Below are positions 18,132-27,487 of a stretch of DNA of 64,000 nucleotides, piece after piece. Source of the DNA: Pseudomonadota bacterium (GTDB taxonomy: Bacteria > Pseudomonadota > Gammaproteobacteria > Steroidobacterales > Steroidobacteraceae); contig JAKAXA010000001.1 of NCBI GenBank assembly GCA_021816775.1, positions 178,232 to 242,231 of the forward strand, written 5' to 3'. Numbering within the stretch: position 1 is the first letter of the stretch; each line of letters begins with the position of its first letter. The position numbers and the translations under genes are program-made. Under the pieces are notes generated by a model. That model was not told where the DNA came from and did not search any database. It worked only from the letters and a program-made list of their open reading frames with translations.

Positions 18132-20630
18132 TCAATCGGATCCGTCGCGCAGGGAGGCCAGTGGCGGTTGTTTGAGCACCGAGCGGGTGGCGAGCCACCC
18201 GCTCGCCGCCACGAGCAGCGTGCCGCCGACGATGCCGATGAGGCAGGCAACGGGGTTGAACCGGTACGGCAGGTTCAGGACCTGGCGCGTCAGGTACCAG
18301 GCGGCGACGCTCGCGCCGGCCGCCGCGATGAGGCCTGAGAGCGCCCCGAGGGCAGCGAATTCCGCGAGCACTCCCTGTGTCACGGTCGAGCGGCTCGCGC
18401 CCAGGGTGCGCAGCATGGCGCTCTCGTAGCGGCGCTGCTCGCGGCTGGAGCGCGCGGCGGCCAGCAGCACCGTCAGGCCCGCGAGCAGCGTGAAGACGAA
18501 CACGCTCTGTACCGCCAGGATCGCCTTGTCGAGCATGGCGCGCACGTCCTGCAGCAGGTCATCGATGTCGAAGATCGACACGCTGGGAAACCGGCTCGCC
18601 ACCTGCGTGAGGGAGCGCGCCTGGGACGGCGTCAGATACGCGCTGGTGAGGTACGTCCCGGCCTCCTTCTCCAGCAGCCCCGGCGCCAACACGATGAAGA
18701 AATTCGGCTTGAAGCTGTCCCAACTCACCTTGCGTACGCTGGCGATACGTACCGAGAAGGTGTCGCCCGCGACGTCGAACGTCAGCTGCTCGCCGAGGCG
18801 CAGGCCCAGCCAGCGCATGAACTCCGTCGACACCGATACGAGCGGCTTGCCGTAGTCGGCCGCGCCCCACCAGCGGCCGGCGACGATGCGGTTCCCACTG
18901 CCGAGCGCGGCCGACCAGGTCAGGTTCTGCTCGCGCGTGGCGAAGCGCTCCCCGCGCGGGTCGGCGAAGCGGATCGACTCCACCGGCCGGCCGCCGATGC
19001 GGGTCAGACGGCCGCGCAGCAGCGGCAGCATGCGCGCCGGATGCGCCCCCTGCTCGCGCAGGAACGCATCGAAGGCCGCGCGGCTCGGCCGCGGAATATT
19101 GATGAAGAAGTAATTCGGCAGATCCGCCGGCAGGGTGCGGCGCCAGCCGCCGGTGAGGTCGGTGCGGATGATGCCGAGCAGCAGCAGCGCCATGATGCCC
19201 GTACCGAAGGCGACGATCTGCACCACGCTGTCCATGCGGCGGCGGCCGAGATTGGCGATGCCGTAGCGCCAGGCGACCCCCACCCGGCCGCGCAGCCGGT
19301 TCGTGATCATCACCAGCAGCAGCCCGGCGCCGGCCAGCAGCGCAACGAACGCCGCCAGGCCGAGCGACAGTGTCACGAACGGCTTGCCGGCGCCCATCAC
19401 CCAGTAGATGAGGAGCACGATGAGGGCGAGGGCGGGTCCGAAGGCGAGCAGCGCCGCCGGCCGCGGCGGCCCGACGTCGCGCCGCAGCACGCGCAGCGCG
19501 GGCGCGCCAGTCAGCTGCAGCAGCGGCGGCAGCGCAAAGCCGGCCAGCAGCGCCAGCGCCGTCAGCAGGCCGATGCCGGCGGGCGCCAGGCTCGGTGCGG
19601 GCAGCTCGCGCGCCGCCAGCAGGCCGCGCAGTGCGTGGACCAGCCACAATTGGGACAGGTCGCCGAGCGCGCAGCCGAGCGCTGCCGCCACCAGCGCGAC
19701 CGCCGCGAGCTGAATCAATGTCACGCTCAAGATGGTGTGTCGCGTCGCGCCCAGGGTCTTCAGCAGCGCGACGGTGTCGAGGTGGCGCGCCACGTAGCGC
19801 CGCGCCGCCATCGCGACCGCCGCAGCGCACAGCAGCACCGCGGCGAGGCTCGCCAGGTTGAGGAATCGGTCCGACCGATCGACCGCGCCGTGGATCTGCC
19901 GGCTGGCATCCGCGACCGTGCGCAGCCGCTCCCCGCTCGTGAGATGAGTCTGCAGCCACGCGCGGAATGCGCGGACGCGTGAAGGAGGGCCGGCGAACAG
20001 CGCGCTGTAGCTGACGCGGCTGCCCGGCTGGATGAGCTGCGTGCGCGGCACATCCGCGGCGTTCATCAGCAGGCTCGGAACCAGTCCCGTGAAGGTGCTG
20101 CCCTGATCGGGCCGTGAAATCAGCACCCGCCCGACGGCGAGCGTGGCGGAGCCGATGGACAGATGCGAGCCGACGCGGGCGCCGAGCGCCGCCAGCAGCC
20201 GCGAATCGGGCCACACCACCCCAGGTGGCGGGATGCCGGCGGCGGGGGTCCCGGGGGCGAACGGCGCCCCCGCGACGAGCACCCGGCCCCGTAGCGGATA
20301 GCCGTTCGTGACCGCATACAGGTCGGTCAGCTGACTGCGCTCGCCCTGAAACACAACGCTCAGCATGCCGACGGCGCGCGCGCTGCGCAGGCCTTCCCGC
20401 GCAGCTGCGGCGAAATCCGCCGCCGCAATGGGCTTGGGCGACTCCAGACGCAGGTCGGCCGCCAGCACCTGCGTTGCCTGCAGCGCCACTGCCGCGCGGA
20501 TGCGGCTCACGAGGAAGCCGACGCCGCTCAGCGCTCCAACGGCGACGATCAGCGCGAGCAGCAGGACGCCGAGCTCTCCGGCGCGCCACTCGCGGCTCAG
20601 CATGCGCAGGGCGAAGCGGACCGTGCGCAC
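18132..20630 (-). CDS. ybbP: ABC transporter permease, YbbP/FtsX family
   Basis: The product of about 832 residues is a large MacB/FtsX-type permease with an N-terminal helix, a periplasmic domain (about 35-230), a first helix cluster (about 245-460), a second soluble domain and three C-terminal helices. The YbbA-YbbP pair is thought to extract lipids or hydrophobic compounds from the inner membrane rather than import a solute. A GTG at 20630 lies 1 base after the ybbA stop and gives the family-like start VRTVRFALRMLSREWRAGE. An upstream ATG at 20672 would overlap ybbA. Confidence 0.88.
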   Translation of the reverse strand: MRTVRFALRMLSREWRAGELGVLLLALIVAVGALSGVGFLVSRIRAAVALQATQVLAADLRLESPKPIAAADFAAAAREGLRSARAVGMLSVVFQGERSQLTDLYAVTNGYPLRGRVLVAGAPFAPGTPAAGIPPPGVVWPDSRLLAALGARVGSHLSIGSATLAVGRVLISRPDQGSTFTGLVPSLLMNAADVPRTQLIQPGSRVSYSALFAGPPSRVRAFRAWLQTHLTSGERLRTVADASRQIHGAVDRSDRFLNLASLAAVLLCAAAVAMAARRYVARHLDTVALLKTLGATRHTILSVTLIQLAAVALVAAALGCALGDLSQLWLVHALRGLLAARELPAPSLAPAGIGLLTALALLAGFALPPLLQLTGAPALRVLRRDVGPPRPAALLAFGPALALIVLLIYWVMGAGKPFVTLSLGLAAFVALLAGAGLLLVMITNRLRGRVGVAWRYGIANLGRRRMDSVVQIVAFGTGIMALLLLGIIRTDLTGGWRRTLPADLPNYFFINIPRPSRAAFDAFLREQGAHPARMLPLLRGRLTRIGGRPVESIRFADPRGERFATREQNLTWSAALGSGNRIVAGRWWGAADYGKPLVSVSTEFMRWLGLRLGEQLTFDVAGDTFSVRIASVRKVSWDSFKPNFFIVLAPGLLEKEAGTYLTSAYLTPSQARSLTQVASRFPSVSIFDIDDLLQDVRAMLDKAILAVQSVFVFTLLAGLTVLLAAARSSREQRRYESAMLRTLGASRSTVTQGVLAEFAALGALSGLIAAAGASVAAWYLTRQVLNLPYRFNPVACLIGIVGGTLLVAASGWLATRSVLKQPPLASLRDGSD

Positions 20631-20631
20631 G

Positions 20632-21300
20632 TCAGAGCACCCGGCCGGCTTCCATGCGCACGATGCGACCACAACGCTCCGCGAGCTCGCGGTCGTGGGT
20701 CACGAGAATCAGCGTCGTGCCGGCCTCGGCGTTCAGCTCGAACAGCCGCGCGATGATGTTCGCGCCGGTCACGCTGTCGAGATTTCCGGTCGGCTCATCG
20801 GCGAACAGAACGGCCGGCCGCCCTACGAACGCGCGCGCGAGGGCGACGCGCTGCTGTTCGCCGCCGGAGAGCTGCCGCGGATAGTGTCCGGCACGCCCCG
20901 CCAGGCCCACGTGCTCGAGCGCCGCGCGCGCCGCCGCGCGCGCGCCGCTGTGCCGCGCCAGCTCGAGAGGCAACGACACGTTCTCGAGTGCCGTCAGCGC
21001 GGGAATGAGGTGGAAGGCCTGGAACACGAAACCGACATGCTGGGCGCGGACACGCGCCCGCCCGTCCTCATCGAGCGCCGTCAGGTCGTGCCCGGCGAGC
21101 ACGACCCGGCCGCTGGTCGGCAGATCGAGGCCCGCCAGCAGAGCGAGCAACGTCGACTTGCCTGCGCCCGAGGGGCCGGTCACCGCGAGCGTCTCGCCGC
21201 GGGCGATCTCGAGCGACGCCTCCTGCACTATAGTGAGGGGACCGGCCGGACTGTCGACCGTCTTGGTGAGGTGCTCGGCTTTGAGAACGCACTCCTGCAT
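20632..21300 (-). CDS. ybbA: ABC transporter ATP-binding protein, YbbA/LolD type
   Basis: The ATPase of about 222 residues has Walker A GPSGAGKST, Q-loop FVFQAFHLIPALTALENV, signature LSGGEQQRVALARA, Walker B AVLFADEPTGNLD and the switch His in LVTHD. The LolD/MacB-type signature and the following permease make it the energy subunit of YbbAP. I prefer the ATG at 21300 (MQECVLKAEHL). An ATG at 21324 adds eight residues, and its codon would overlap the tesA start codon on the other strand. Confidence 0.9.
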   Translation of the reverse strand: MQECVLKAEHLTKTVDSPAGPLTIVQEASLEIARGETLAVTGPSGAGKSTLLALLAGLDLPTSGRVVLAGHDLTALDEDGRARVRAQHVGFVFQAFHLIPALTALENVSLPLELARHSGARAAARAALEHVGLAGRAGHYPRQLSGGEQQRVALARAFVGRPAVLFADEPTGNLDSVTGANIIARLFELNAEAGTTLILVTHDRELAERCGRIVRMEAGRVL

Positions 21301-21322
21301 CGCGCCGTCTTGGCTCGCTGTC

Positions 21323-21931
21323 ATGGTGGGTATCGGGCTGCTGCTCTTCACGGTGCCATCCGCCTGGGCTTCGAACCGGACCATCCTCGTTTTCGGCGAC
21401 AGCCTGAGCGCCGCGCACGGATTGCGCCCGGAGCAGGGATGGGTGGCGCTGCTGGCGAAGCGCCTGCGCAAGCAAGGGTACCGATACCGTATCGTCAACG
21501 CCAGCGTCAGCGGCGAGACCACCACCGGCGGGCTGCAGCGCCTGCCGCACGAGCTGCGCGCCTGTCATCCGGGCATCGTCATCCTCGAGCTCGGCGCGAA
21601 CGACGCCCTGCGCGGGCTGCCGCTGACGCTCGCGGCGCGCAACCTCGCCGGGATGGTGCGCCTCGCGCGCGCCGCGGGCGCGCGGGTCCTGCTGGTCGGC
21701 CTGCTCCTGCCTCCGAATTACGGTCCGCGTTATACACAGCAGTTCGCGGCGATGTATCCGCACCTGGCGCGGGAGTTTCGTCTGCCGCTCGTGCCCTTCC
21801 TGCTCGCGCACGTCGCGCTCGATTCGCACCTCATGCAGGCCGACGGCCTGCACCCCAACGCGCGCGGCGAGCCGCTGCTGCTCAACAACGTATGGCCGTA
21901 TCTGCAGCCGCTGCTCAGCCGTGCACCCTGA
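21323..21931 (+). CDS. tesA: Acyl-CoA thioesterase I / arylesterase TesA (SGNH hydrolase)
   Basis: The 202-residue secreted SGNH/GDSL hydrolase starts with a signal peptide (VGIGLLLFTVPSAWA). Block I is FGDSLSAAHGL with the catalytic Ser, followed by block II (SVSGETTTGG), block III (ELGANDALRGLP) and block V (DGLHPNARGE) with the catalytic Asp/His. TesA cleaves fatty-acyl thioesters and esters in the periplasm. It is divergent from ybbA-ybbP, the same arrangement as in E. coli. Confidence 0.93.
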   Translation: MVGIGLLLFTVPSAWASNRTILVFGDSLSAAHGLRPEQGWVALLAKRLRKQGYRYRIVNASVSGETTTGGLQRLPHELRACHPGIVILELGANDALRGLPLTLAARNLAGMVRLARAAGARVLLVGLLLPPNYGPRYTQQFAAMYPHLAREFRLPLVPFLLAHVALDSHLMQADGLHPNARGEPLLLNNVWPYLQPLLSRAP

Positions 21932-21998
21932 ACGGCGAGCTTGGTCGGCGGGTCAAGCCGCGCTATTGTTGCCGCCTTTGACACCCGGAGGTCGTTCC

Positions 21999-23000
21999 AT
22001 GCGCACACCCGCTCTGATCGCTCCGCAGCCATCGCCCGCACACCGTTACGGTCACGCTCCGGCCCGTCTCCTGCTGTGGGCGGGCGCGTGCGCACTCGCC
22101 TTCGCTCTGTGCGCGTCCAGCGCCCGAGGGGCGAGCGCGCCCCTGCGCAGCGCCGCACCCTCGTCACCCGCGCCCAGCGCCAGCGGCACCGCCGGCGCAC
22201 AGAATGCGAGTTCGGACCCGACCCCGGCCGCTGTCCAACAGGCGCTCGAGGCCGCCATCAACGGCCCGCAGCGCACCCCGGCCTACAAGAAGCGGGACAA
22301 GTACCGCCATCCGCTCGCGACGCTGGAGTTCTTCGGCATCCGCCCGAACATGCGCGTCGTCGAAGTGTTGCCCGGAGGGGGCTGGTATACGGAGATTCTC
22401 GCGCCGTTCCTGCACGCGCACGGCCAGCTCATCGAGGCGACGTCTCCCGTGGCCGGCACGAGCGGCTATGCGCATCGCTCGGCGCTGTACTACAAGCACA
22501 AGCTCGCTGCGGATCCGGCCGTCTACGGCCGGGTGCGGCTCGAGCCGTTCGAATTGCCGAATTACCTGCATCTCGGCGCGCCGGATTCCGCCGACATGGT
22601 GGTCACGTTCAATAACATGCACGATCTGATGTTCGAGAACGTGCACCACGAGGTGACGCCGATCTTCCTCGAGAAGTTCCTGCGCAGCGCCTACCACGTG
22701 CTCAAGCCGGGCGGCATTCTCGGCATCGCCGGCCATCGCTGCGCGCCCGCAACGCCGCTGCCCACGTGCTTCCCGATGGCGCGCCTGCCCCAGGCCTTCG
22801 TGATCCACGAGGCCGAGGCGGCCGGCTTCAAGCTCGGCGGGACCTCCGAGGCCCTCGCCAACCCGAAGGATCCGCGCAACGTGCCGGTCTTCTTCCTGCC
22901 GCCGACGCTGGCGGACAAGACTGCGGCGGCCCGCCGCCACTACGCGGCCATCGGTTACGCCGACGCCTACCTGCTGAAGTTCATCAAGCCGGCGGACTGA
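21999..23000 (+). CDS. Exported class I methyltransferase-like protein
   Basis: The 333-residue protein carries an N-terminal signal-like segment (about 28-46, LLLWAGACALAFALCASSARG) and a Ser/Ala/Pro linker. A methyltransferase-like domain then starts near 95, with motif I VVEVLPGGGWYTEIL and a later LKPGGILGIAGHR strand. Such predicted periplasmic SAM-methyltransferase-like proteins recur in proteobacteria. SAM is not expected outside the cytoplasm, so the catalytic role is unclear. GGAGG lies upstream of the ATG. Confidence 0.8.
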   Translation: MRTPALIAPQPSPAHRYGHAPARLLLWAGACALAFALCASSARGASAPLRSAAPSSPAPSASGTAGAQNASSDPTPAAVQQALEAAINGPQRTPAYKKRDKYRHPLATLEFFGIRPNMRVVEVLPGGGWYTEILAPFLHAHGQLIEATSPVAGTSGYAHRSALYYKHKLAADPAVYGRVRLEPFELPNYLHLGAPDSADMVVTFNNMHDLMFENVHHEVTPIFLEKFLRSAYHVLKPGGILGIAGHRCAPATPLPTCFPMARLPQAFVIHEAEAAGFKLGGTSEALANPKDPRNVPVFFLPPTLADKTAAARRHYAAIGYADAYLLKFIKPAD

Positions 23001-23011
23001 CCTGCCGGTAC

Positions 23012-23037
23012 CGGCCGGCGCCGCGCGGCGCCGGCCG
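23012..23037. terminator. Bidirectional hairpin between convergent genes
   Basis: CGGCCGGCGCC (23012-23022) pairs perfectly with GGCGCCGGCCG (23027-23037) around a 4-base loop. It sits between the ends of the methyltransferase-like gene and the MFS gene. It has no T-tract. Confidence 0.55.
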
Positions 23038-23039
23038 TC

Positions 23040-24278
23040 TCAGCGCTCGGTCGGCGCATTGACGAACGCCACGCTCTTGGCTTCCTTGCCGAGGAGCGTC
23101 GCCACCGTCAACGCCACGGCGACGATGCCGAGTGTCCAGGCGAGCACCGCCGCGAGATCGTGCCCCTGACGGGCGGCGATGGCGGACTGCAGCGGCGCGA
23201 GCAGCGCCATCGCGAAGTTGCCGAGCTGGTAGGCGAAAGCCGGCAGGATCGCGCGTACGCCCGGCGGAGACAGCTCGTTCAAGTGCGCCGGCACAACGCC
23301 CCAGGCCCCCTGCACCATGAACTGCATCAGGAACGCGCCGAGCGCGAGCAGCGGCACGCCCGGGGCGTCAGTCCACAGCGGGATCACCGGCAGGGCGAGC
23401 AGCGCCGCGCACGCGATCGCCTTTCTGCGGCCGATCCGCTCGGAGAGCGCGCCGAAGACCATGCCGCCGAGCAGCGCCCCGATGTTCATCAGCATCAGCA
23501 GATCGTCGGCGCGCGCGCTCGTGAGTCCGCGCTGCGTGATGAGAAACGGCTTGTACAGGTCCTGCGAGCCGTGCGAGAAGGCGTTGAAGAGCGCCATCAG
23601 CACGATCATGTAGAGCAGCAGCGGCGCATTCGCGACCGCCGTGCGCCACAGCTCGCCCAGGGTTGCGCGCCGGGCGTGGCGGCCCTCGAGCCACGCCGGC
23701 GACTCCCCGACGCCGAAGCGGATGTAGAGCACGAGCAGCGCCGGCAGCGCGCCGATGACGAACAGCCCGCGCCAGCCGACGGCGGCGAAGAACAGGCGCG
23801 AGACGGCCGCGGCGAGCAGGAAGCCGAGCACGTAGCCTTCCTGCAGCAGCCCGGAGAAGAAGCCGCGCCCCTCGGCCGGCAGCGTCTCGAAGGCGAGCGC
23901 CGCTCCGACCCCCCACTCCCCGCCCATCGCGAGTCCGAACAGCGCCCGCAGCACCAGCAGCACGGCGAGATTCGGCGCGAACGCGGTGGCGAGCTCGATG
24001 AGCGCGAAGGAGAGCACGTTCACCATCAGGATCGGCCGGCGCCCGTACTTCTCGGCGAGCCAGCCGAACAGCAGCGCGCCCACCGGGCGCAGCGCGAGCG
24101 TGAGGGTGATGCCGAAGCTGACGGCGGTGAGGCTGGTGCCGAAGCTCGTGCTGATCGCCCGCAGCGACACGATGAAGATGAAGAAATCGAACGCATCGAG
24201 CGTCCAGCCCCCGAGCGCCGCGAAGTAGGCGTGGCGCTGCGCACGCGTCAAGCGGGCAAAGCTGCGGATCCCTTTCAT
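23040..24278 (-). CDS. MFS transporter (metabolite:H+ symporter-like)
   Basis: The protein of about 412 residues has 12 predicted membrane helices. The N terminus GGWTLDAFDFFIFIVSL matches the acid/sialic-acid/aromatic-acid symporter branch of the MFS. The loop 2-3 motif is GWLAEKYGRRPILM. The substrate cannot be read from sequence. The start at 24278 (MKGIRSFARL) is preferred over an in-frame ATG at 24317, which overlaps the POT gene. It follows the POT transporter by 28 bases and is probably co-transcribed. Confidence 0.85.
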   Translation of the reverse strand: MKGIRSFARLTRAQRHAYFAALGGWTLDAFDFFIFIVSLRAISTSFGTSLTAVSFGITLTLALRPVGALLFGWLAEKYGRRPILMVNVLSFALIELATAFAPNLAVLLVLRALFGLAMGGEWGVGAALAFETLPAEGRGFFSGLLQEGYVLGFLLAAAVSRLFFAAVGWRGLFVIGALPALLVLYIRFGVGESPAWLEGRHARRATLGELWRTAVANAPLLLYMIVLMALFNAFSHGSQDLYKPFLITQRGLTSARADDLLMLMNIGALLGGMVFGALSERIGRRKAIACAALLALPVIPLWTDAPGVPLLALGAFLMQFMVQGAWGVVPAHLNELSPPGVRAILPAFAYQLGNFAMALLAPLQSAIAARQGHDLAAVLAWTLGIVAVALTVATLLGKEAKSVAFVNAPTER

Positions 24279-24306
24279 GCCGTGCCCTCTCGCGACGCGC
24301 GGCCCG

Positions 24307-25809
24307 TCACTGCACACCCGCCATCAGCCGCTTCACGGCCGGAGTGATCAGCAGCATCAGCACCCCGCCGGCGGCGCTCCACCAGAACAGCGTCAGGTAC
24401 AGCGCCGGCAGCGTTGCAAGGTGATGGGCGTTGTAATCGCCCGAGAACAGCCCCGCGAGGAAGCTCCCGAGCGCGAGCGTGAGGAACCACAGGCCCATGG
24501 TCTGTCCGGCGAAGCGCGCGGGCGCGAGCTTGGTGGTGGAGGAGAGGCCGACGGGCGAGAGGCACAGCTCGCCGCAGGCGTTGAGGAAGTAGGTCGCCGT
24601 CAGCCACAGCGGCGAGACGATGTGCCCGTGCATCACCCGCAGCGCCGCCACGTACATGACGACCATGCTCGCGGCCATCAGCAGCAGTCCCCAGGCGAAC
24701 TTCGCCGGCGAGGACAGGTCGCGGCCCCGCCGGCCGAGCCACACCCACAGCGCCGCGAACACCGGGGCCAGCGTGATGATGAACACCGGATCGACCGCCT
24801 GCATGTCACCCGCCGGCATGCGCCAACCGAAGATCTCGAGGTCGGTGTAGCGCTGCGCGAACAGCGTGAACGAGCCGAACATCTGCATGTAGGCCATCCA
24901 GAACACGGTGGACGCCGCGAACAGCGCCATCATGGCGAACACGCGACCGCGCTCCTCGCGGGTGAGGCCGCCGGCGAGCGCCATGTAGAGCAGGTACGCC
25001 GCCATCAGCATGCCGACCGCCCAGGACACTGTCGCCGAGAGCGTCACGGCGTTGACCGTGACGAGGCCGCCGAGCATCAGGGCCGTGAGCACGGCGATCG
25101 CGGCGAGGAACCCCCAGAGCGCGAGCCAGGAGCGCGGCCGGGTGCTCGCCGGGGCGGCGCCCGCGCGGCCGAGGTAGCGCCGCGTGGCGAGGAACTGCAC
25201 CACGCCGAAGAACATGCCGACCGCCGGCAGCGCGAAGCCGCCGTGCCAGCCGAACTCGCGCGCCACGATCGGCACGAACAGCGGCCCGAAGAGCGAGCCG
25301 ATGTTGATGCCCATGTAGAAGATCGAGAAGCCCGCGTCGCGCCGCGAGCCGTCCTCGGACTGAGGATACAGCTGCCCGACCGTGGCGCTGACGTTGGGCT
25401 TGAGCAGCCCCACGCCGAGCACGTTGAAGATCAGCCCAAGAAAGAATGCCTGGTGGCTGCCGGCGGCGAGCAGCGCGTTGCCGGCGGTGATGAGGATCCC
25501 TCCCGAGAGCACCGCGAGCTGCCCGCCGATCAGGCGGTCGGCGATCCAGCCGCCGAGCAGCGACAGCAGATAGGTGCCGCCGAAGTACAGGCCGACGATG
25601 GCGTTGGCGTTCTGGTCGTGCAAGCCGAGCCCGCCGCGGCCGCTCGCGGCAACCATGAACAGAATCAGGATCGACTGGATGCCGTAGTAGGTGAACCGCT
25701 CCCACATCTCGGTGAAGAACAGCGTCGCGAGGCCGCGCGGGTGGCCGAACAGGGTCCGTTCGGCCGCCGGGGCGCCGTTCGCTCGTGCGTCACTCGTGGT
25801 CGTGCTCAT
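24307..25809 (-). CDS. Proton-dependent oligopeptide transporter (POT/PTR2)
   Basis: The 500-residue protein has about 14 helices. The POT signature ExxERFxYY appears as EMWERFTYYGIQ on helix 1. The second PTR2 motif region GLYFGGTYLLSLLGGWIADR and FSIFYMGINIGSLFGPL are also present. These carriers import di- and tripeptides with protons. It lies upstream of the MFS gene on the minus strand, so a two-transporter operon is likely. Confidence 0.92.
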   Translation of the reverse strand: MSTTTSDARANGAPAAERTLFGHPRGLATLFFTEMWERFTYYGIQSILILFMVAASGRGGLGLHDQNANAIVGLYFGGTYLLSLLGGWIADRLIGGQLAVLSGGILITAGNALLAAGSHQAFFLGLIFNVLGVGLLKPNVSATVGQLYPQSEDGSRRDAGFSIFYMGINIGSLFGPLFVPIVAREFGWHGGFALPAVGMFFGVVQFLATRRYLGRAGAAPASTRPRSWLALWGFLAAIAVLTALMLGGLVTVNAVTLSATVSWAVGMLMAAYLLYMALAGGLTREERGRVFAMMALFAASTVFWMAYMQMFGSFTLFAQRYTDLEIFGWRMPAGDMQAVDPVFIITLAPVFAALWVWLGRRGRDLSSPAKFAWGLLLMAASMVVMYVAALRVMHGHIVSPLWLTATYFLNACGELCLSPVGLSSTTKLAPARFAGQTMGLWFLTLALGSFLAGLFSGDYNAHHLATLPALYLTLFWWSAAGGVLMLLITPAVKRLMAGVQ

Positions 25810-25858
25810 GATCCCCCGCGGTTTGTTGTTGTGCTCGTCGATGAACGCCGGCCGGGTC

Positions 25859-26629
25859 TCAGGAGGGCGCGTCCGGCTCCTCCTCGGCCGCCTCGCTCTT
25901 GGGGCGCACCAGGATGCGCGCCATGATCATGCCGGCTTCGTAGAGCAGGTACATCGGCAGCGCCATGATCGACTGCGAGACGGCATCAGGCGGCGTGATG
26001 AACGCCGCGACGATGAACACCCCGAGCAGCACGTAGCCGCGGATGGAGCGCAGCTTCTCCACCGTCACCAGGTTCATCACCACCAGCAGCACCACCGCGA
26101 CCGGTACCTCGAATGCCGTGCCGAACGCGAAGAACATCACCAGCACGAAGTCCAGGTACTGCGAGATGTCGGTCATCATCGCCACGCCCTTCGGCGTGGT
26201 CGCGGCGAAGAAATGGAATATCGCCGGAAACACCGCGAAGTAGGCGAACGTCATGCCGGTGTAGAACAGCACGATCGAGGAGACGAGCAGCGGCAGGGCG
26301 AAGCGCTTCTCGTGCCGGTACAGGCCCGGCGCGACGAACGCCCAGACCTGATACAGCACGTACGGCATGGCCGCGAACAGCGCGACGAAGAAGGCGAGCT
26401 TGAAGGGCGTGGTGAACGGCGCCGCCACGCCGGTGGCGATGAGCCCCGCGCCCTTCGGCAGCATCTTCAGCAGCGGCCGCGCCACCCAGGTGAAGATCTG
26501 ATTGGCGTACAGCGCGCAGGGCACGAACAAAATGCCGACGGCGACCAGCGCCCGGATGATCCGCTCGCGCAGCTCGAGCAGATGCGAGATCAGCGTGCCT
26601 TCGGCGAGATTTTCAGGCTCGGGGCTCAT
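25859..26629 (-). CDS. tatC: Sec-independent translocase TatC
   Basis: TatC is the six-helix receptor of the twin-arginine pathway. The 256-residue protein has the cytoplasmic N-terminal LISHLLELRERIIRAL, the conserved FVAPGLYRHEKR and the C-terminal FIVAAFITPPDAVSQ..MALPMYLLYE. The start overlaps the tatB 3-prime end by 17 bases. The acidic C-terminal tail is normal. Confidence 0.96.
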   Translation of the reverse strand: MSPEPENLAEGTLISHLLELRERIIRALVAVGILFVPCALYANQIFTWVARPLLKMLPKGAGLIATGVAAPFTTPFKLAFFVALFAAMPYVLYQVWAFVAPGLYRHEKRFALPLLVSSIVLFYTGMTFAYFAVFPAIFHFFAATTPKGVAMMTDISQYLDFVLVMFFAFGTAFEVPVAVVLLVVMNLVTVEKLRSIRGYVLLGVFIVAAFITPPDAVSQSIMALPMYLLYEAGMIMARILVRPKSEAAEEEPDAPS

Positions 26630-27017
26630 GAGTGCCGGGCGCGGGAGCAGGCGCGTCCGCCGGCGCGCCGGATGCGGCTGAGGCCTCGGACTCGGGGGGA
26701 TGTGCCGTGGATCCGGCAGGTTCGACGGCTTGCGCGGGCTCGAAGGGCTCGGCCGTGCCGATTGCCTCGCCCGCGGTCACCGGCCCGGCCGGCGCGCCTG
26801 CAGGCTCGGGGGATGCCGGATCGGGCGCGGCGGGGCGCCGGCGGCCTTCCAGATCGATTTCCTCCTCCAGCTGCTCCTGGAACTGCCGCGCCATGGCACG
26901 CGCACGCCCGACCCAGCGGCCGACACGGCGCACCACACCGGGCAGCTTCTCCGGGCCCAGCACGATCAGGGCCAGGACGAAGACCAGCAGGATTTCGGAA
27001 AAGCCGAAGTCGAACAT
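26613..27017 (-). CDS. tatB: Twin-arginine translocase subunit TatB
   Basis: The 134-residue protein has one N-terminal helix (FGFSEILLVFVLALIVLGPEKLP) with the conserved Glu and Gly-Pro hinge. An amphipathic helix and a long Pro/Ala/Glu-rich disordered tail follow. TatB forms the substrate-receptor complex with TatC. It lies between tatA and tatC. Confidence 0.94.
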   Translation of the reverse strand: MFDFGFSEILLVFVLALIVLGPEKLPGVVRRVGRWVGRARAMARQFQEQLEEEIDLEGRRRPAAPDPASPEPAGAPAGPVTAGEAIGTAEPFEPAQAVEPAGSTAHPPESEASAASGAPADAPAPAPGTHEPRA

Positions 27018-27109
27018 GGCGTCTCAGCGGACGCGCCGGGCGCGGACCCAAACCCTGCCGGCCGCGGTCGCAGGGACCGCGCCGTCCGGGCCCGCCCTCG
27101 CCGCGGGCC

Positions 27110-27364
27110 TCAGGTGTTGCGACCGCCCTTGGGGGCCTGCGCGCCGCTCTTCATCTCGGGGAATTCGGCATCGGTCCCGTCGGAGCGGATCTGCCGAGTC
27201 TCGGCGGGCGAGGCGGACTCTTCCTTGTCGCCCTCGCTCATCGCCTTTTTGAAACCCCGCACGGCGTGGCCCAGATCATCGCCGATCGTACGCAGTTTCT
27301 TGCCGCCGAAGATCAGCAGCACCACAACCAGGATGACCAGCAGGGTCTTGAAATCGAAATCCAT
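27110..27364 (-). CDS. tatA: Twin-arginine translocase subunit TatA
   Basis: The 84-residue pore-forming subunit has a short transmembrane helix ([18 protein letters not shown]) and the amphipathic helix [12 protein letters not shown], followed by a charged tail. The N terminus MDFDFKTLL is short compared with E. coli TatA. It is the first gene of tatABC. The gap to tatB is about 90 bases. Confidence 0.93.
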   Translation of the reverse strand: MDFDFKTLLVILVVVLLIFGGKKLRTIGDDLGHAVRGFKKAMSEGDKEESASPAETRQIRSDGTDAEFPEMKSGAQAPKGGRNT

Positions 27365-27487
27365 AAGCTCTGGACTCCGCTTGCGCGAATGAAAAAATGA
27401 ATTGACCGGCCTGCATCATAGGCCAATTAGACCCCCCCGGCCGAGAAAGTTTGCCCTCGGGCCATCCGCACAAACACGGATGTCCGC

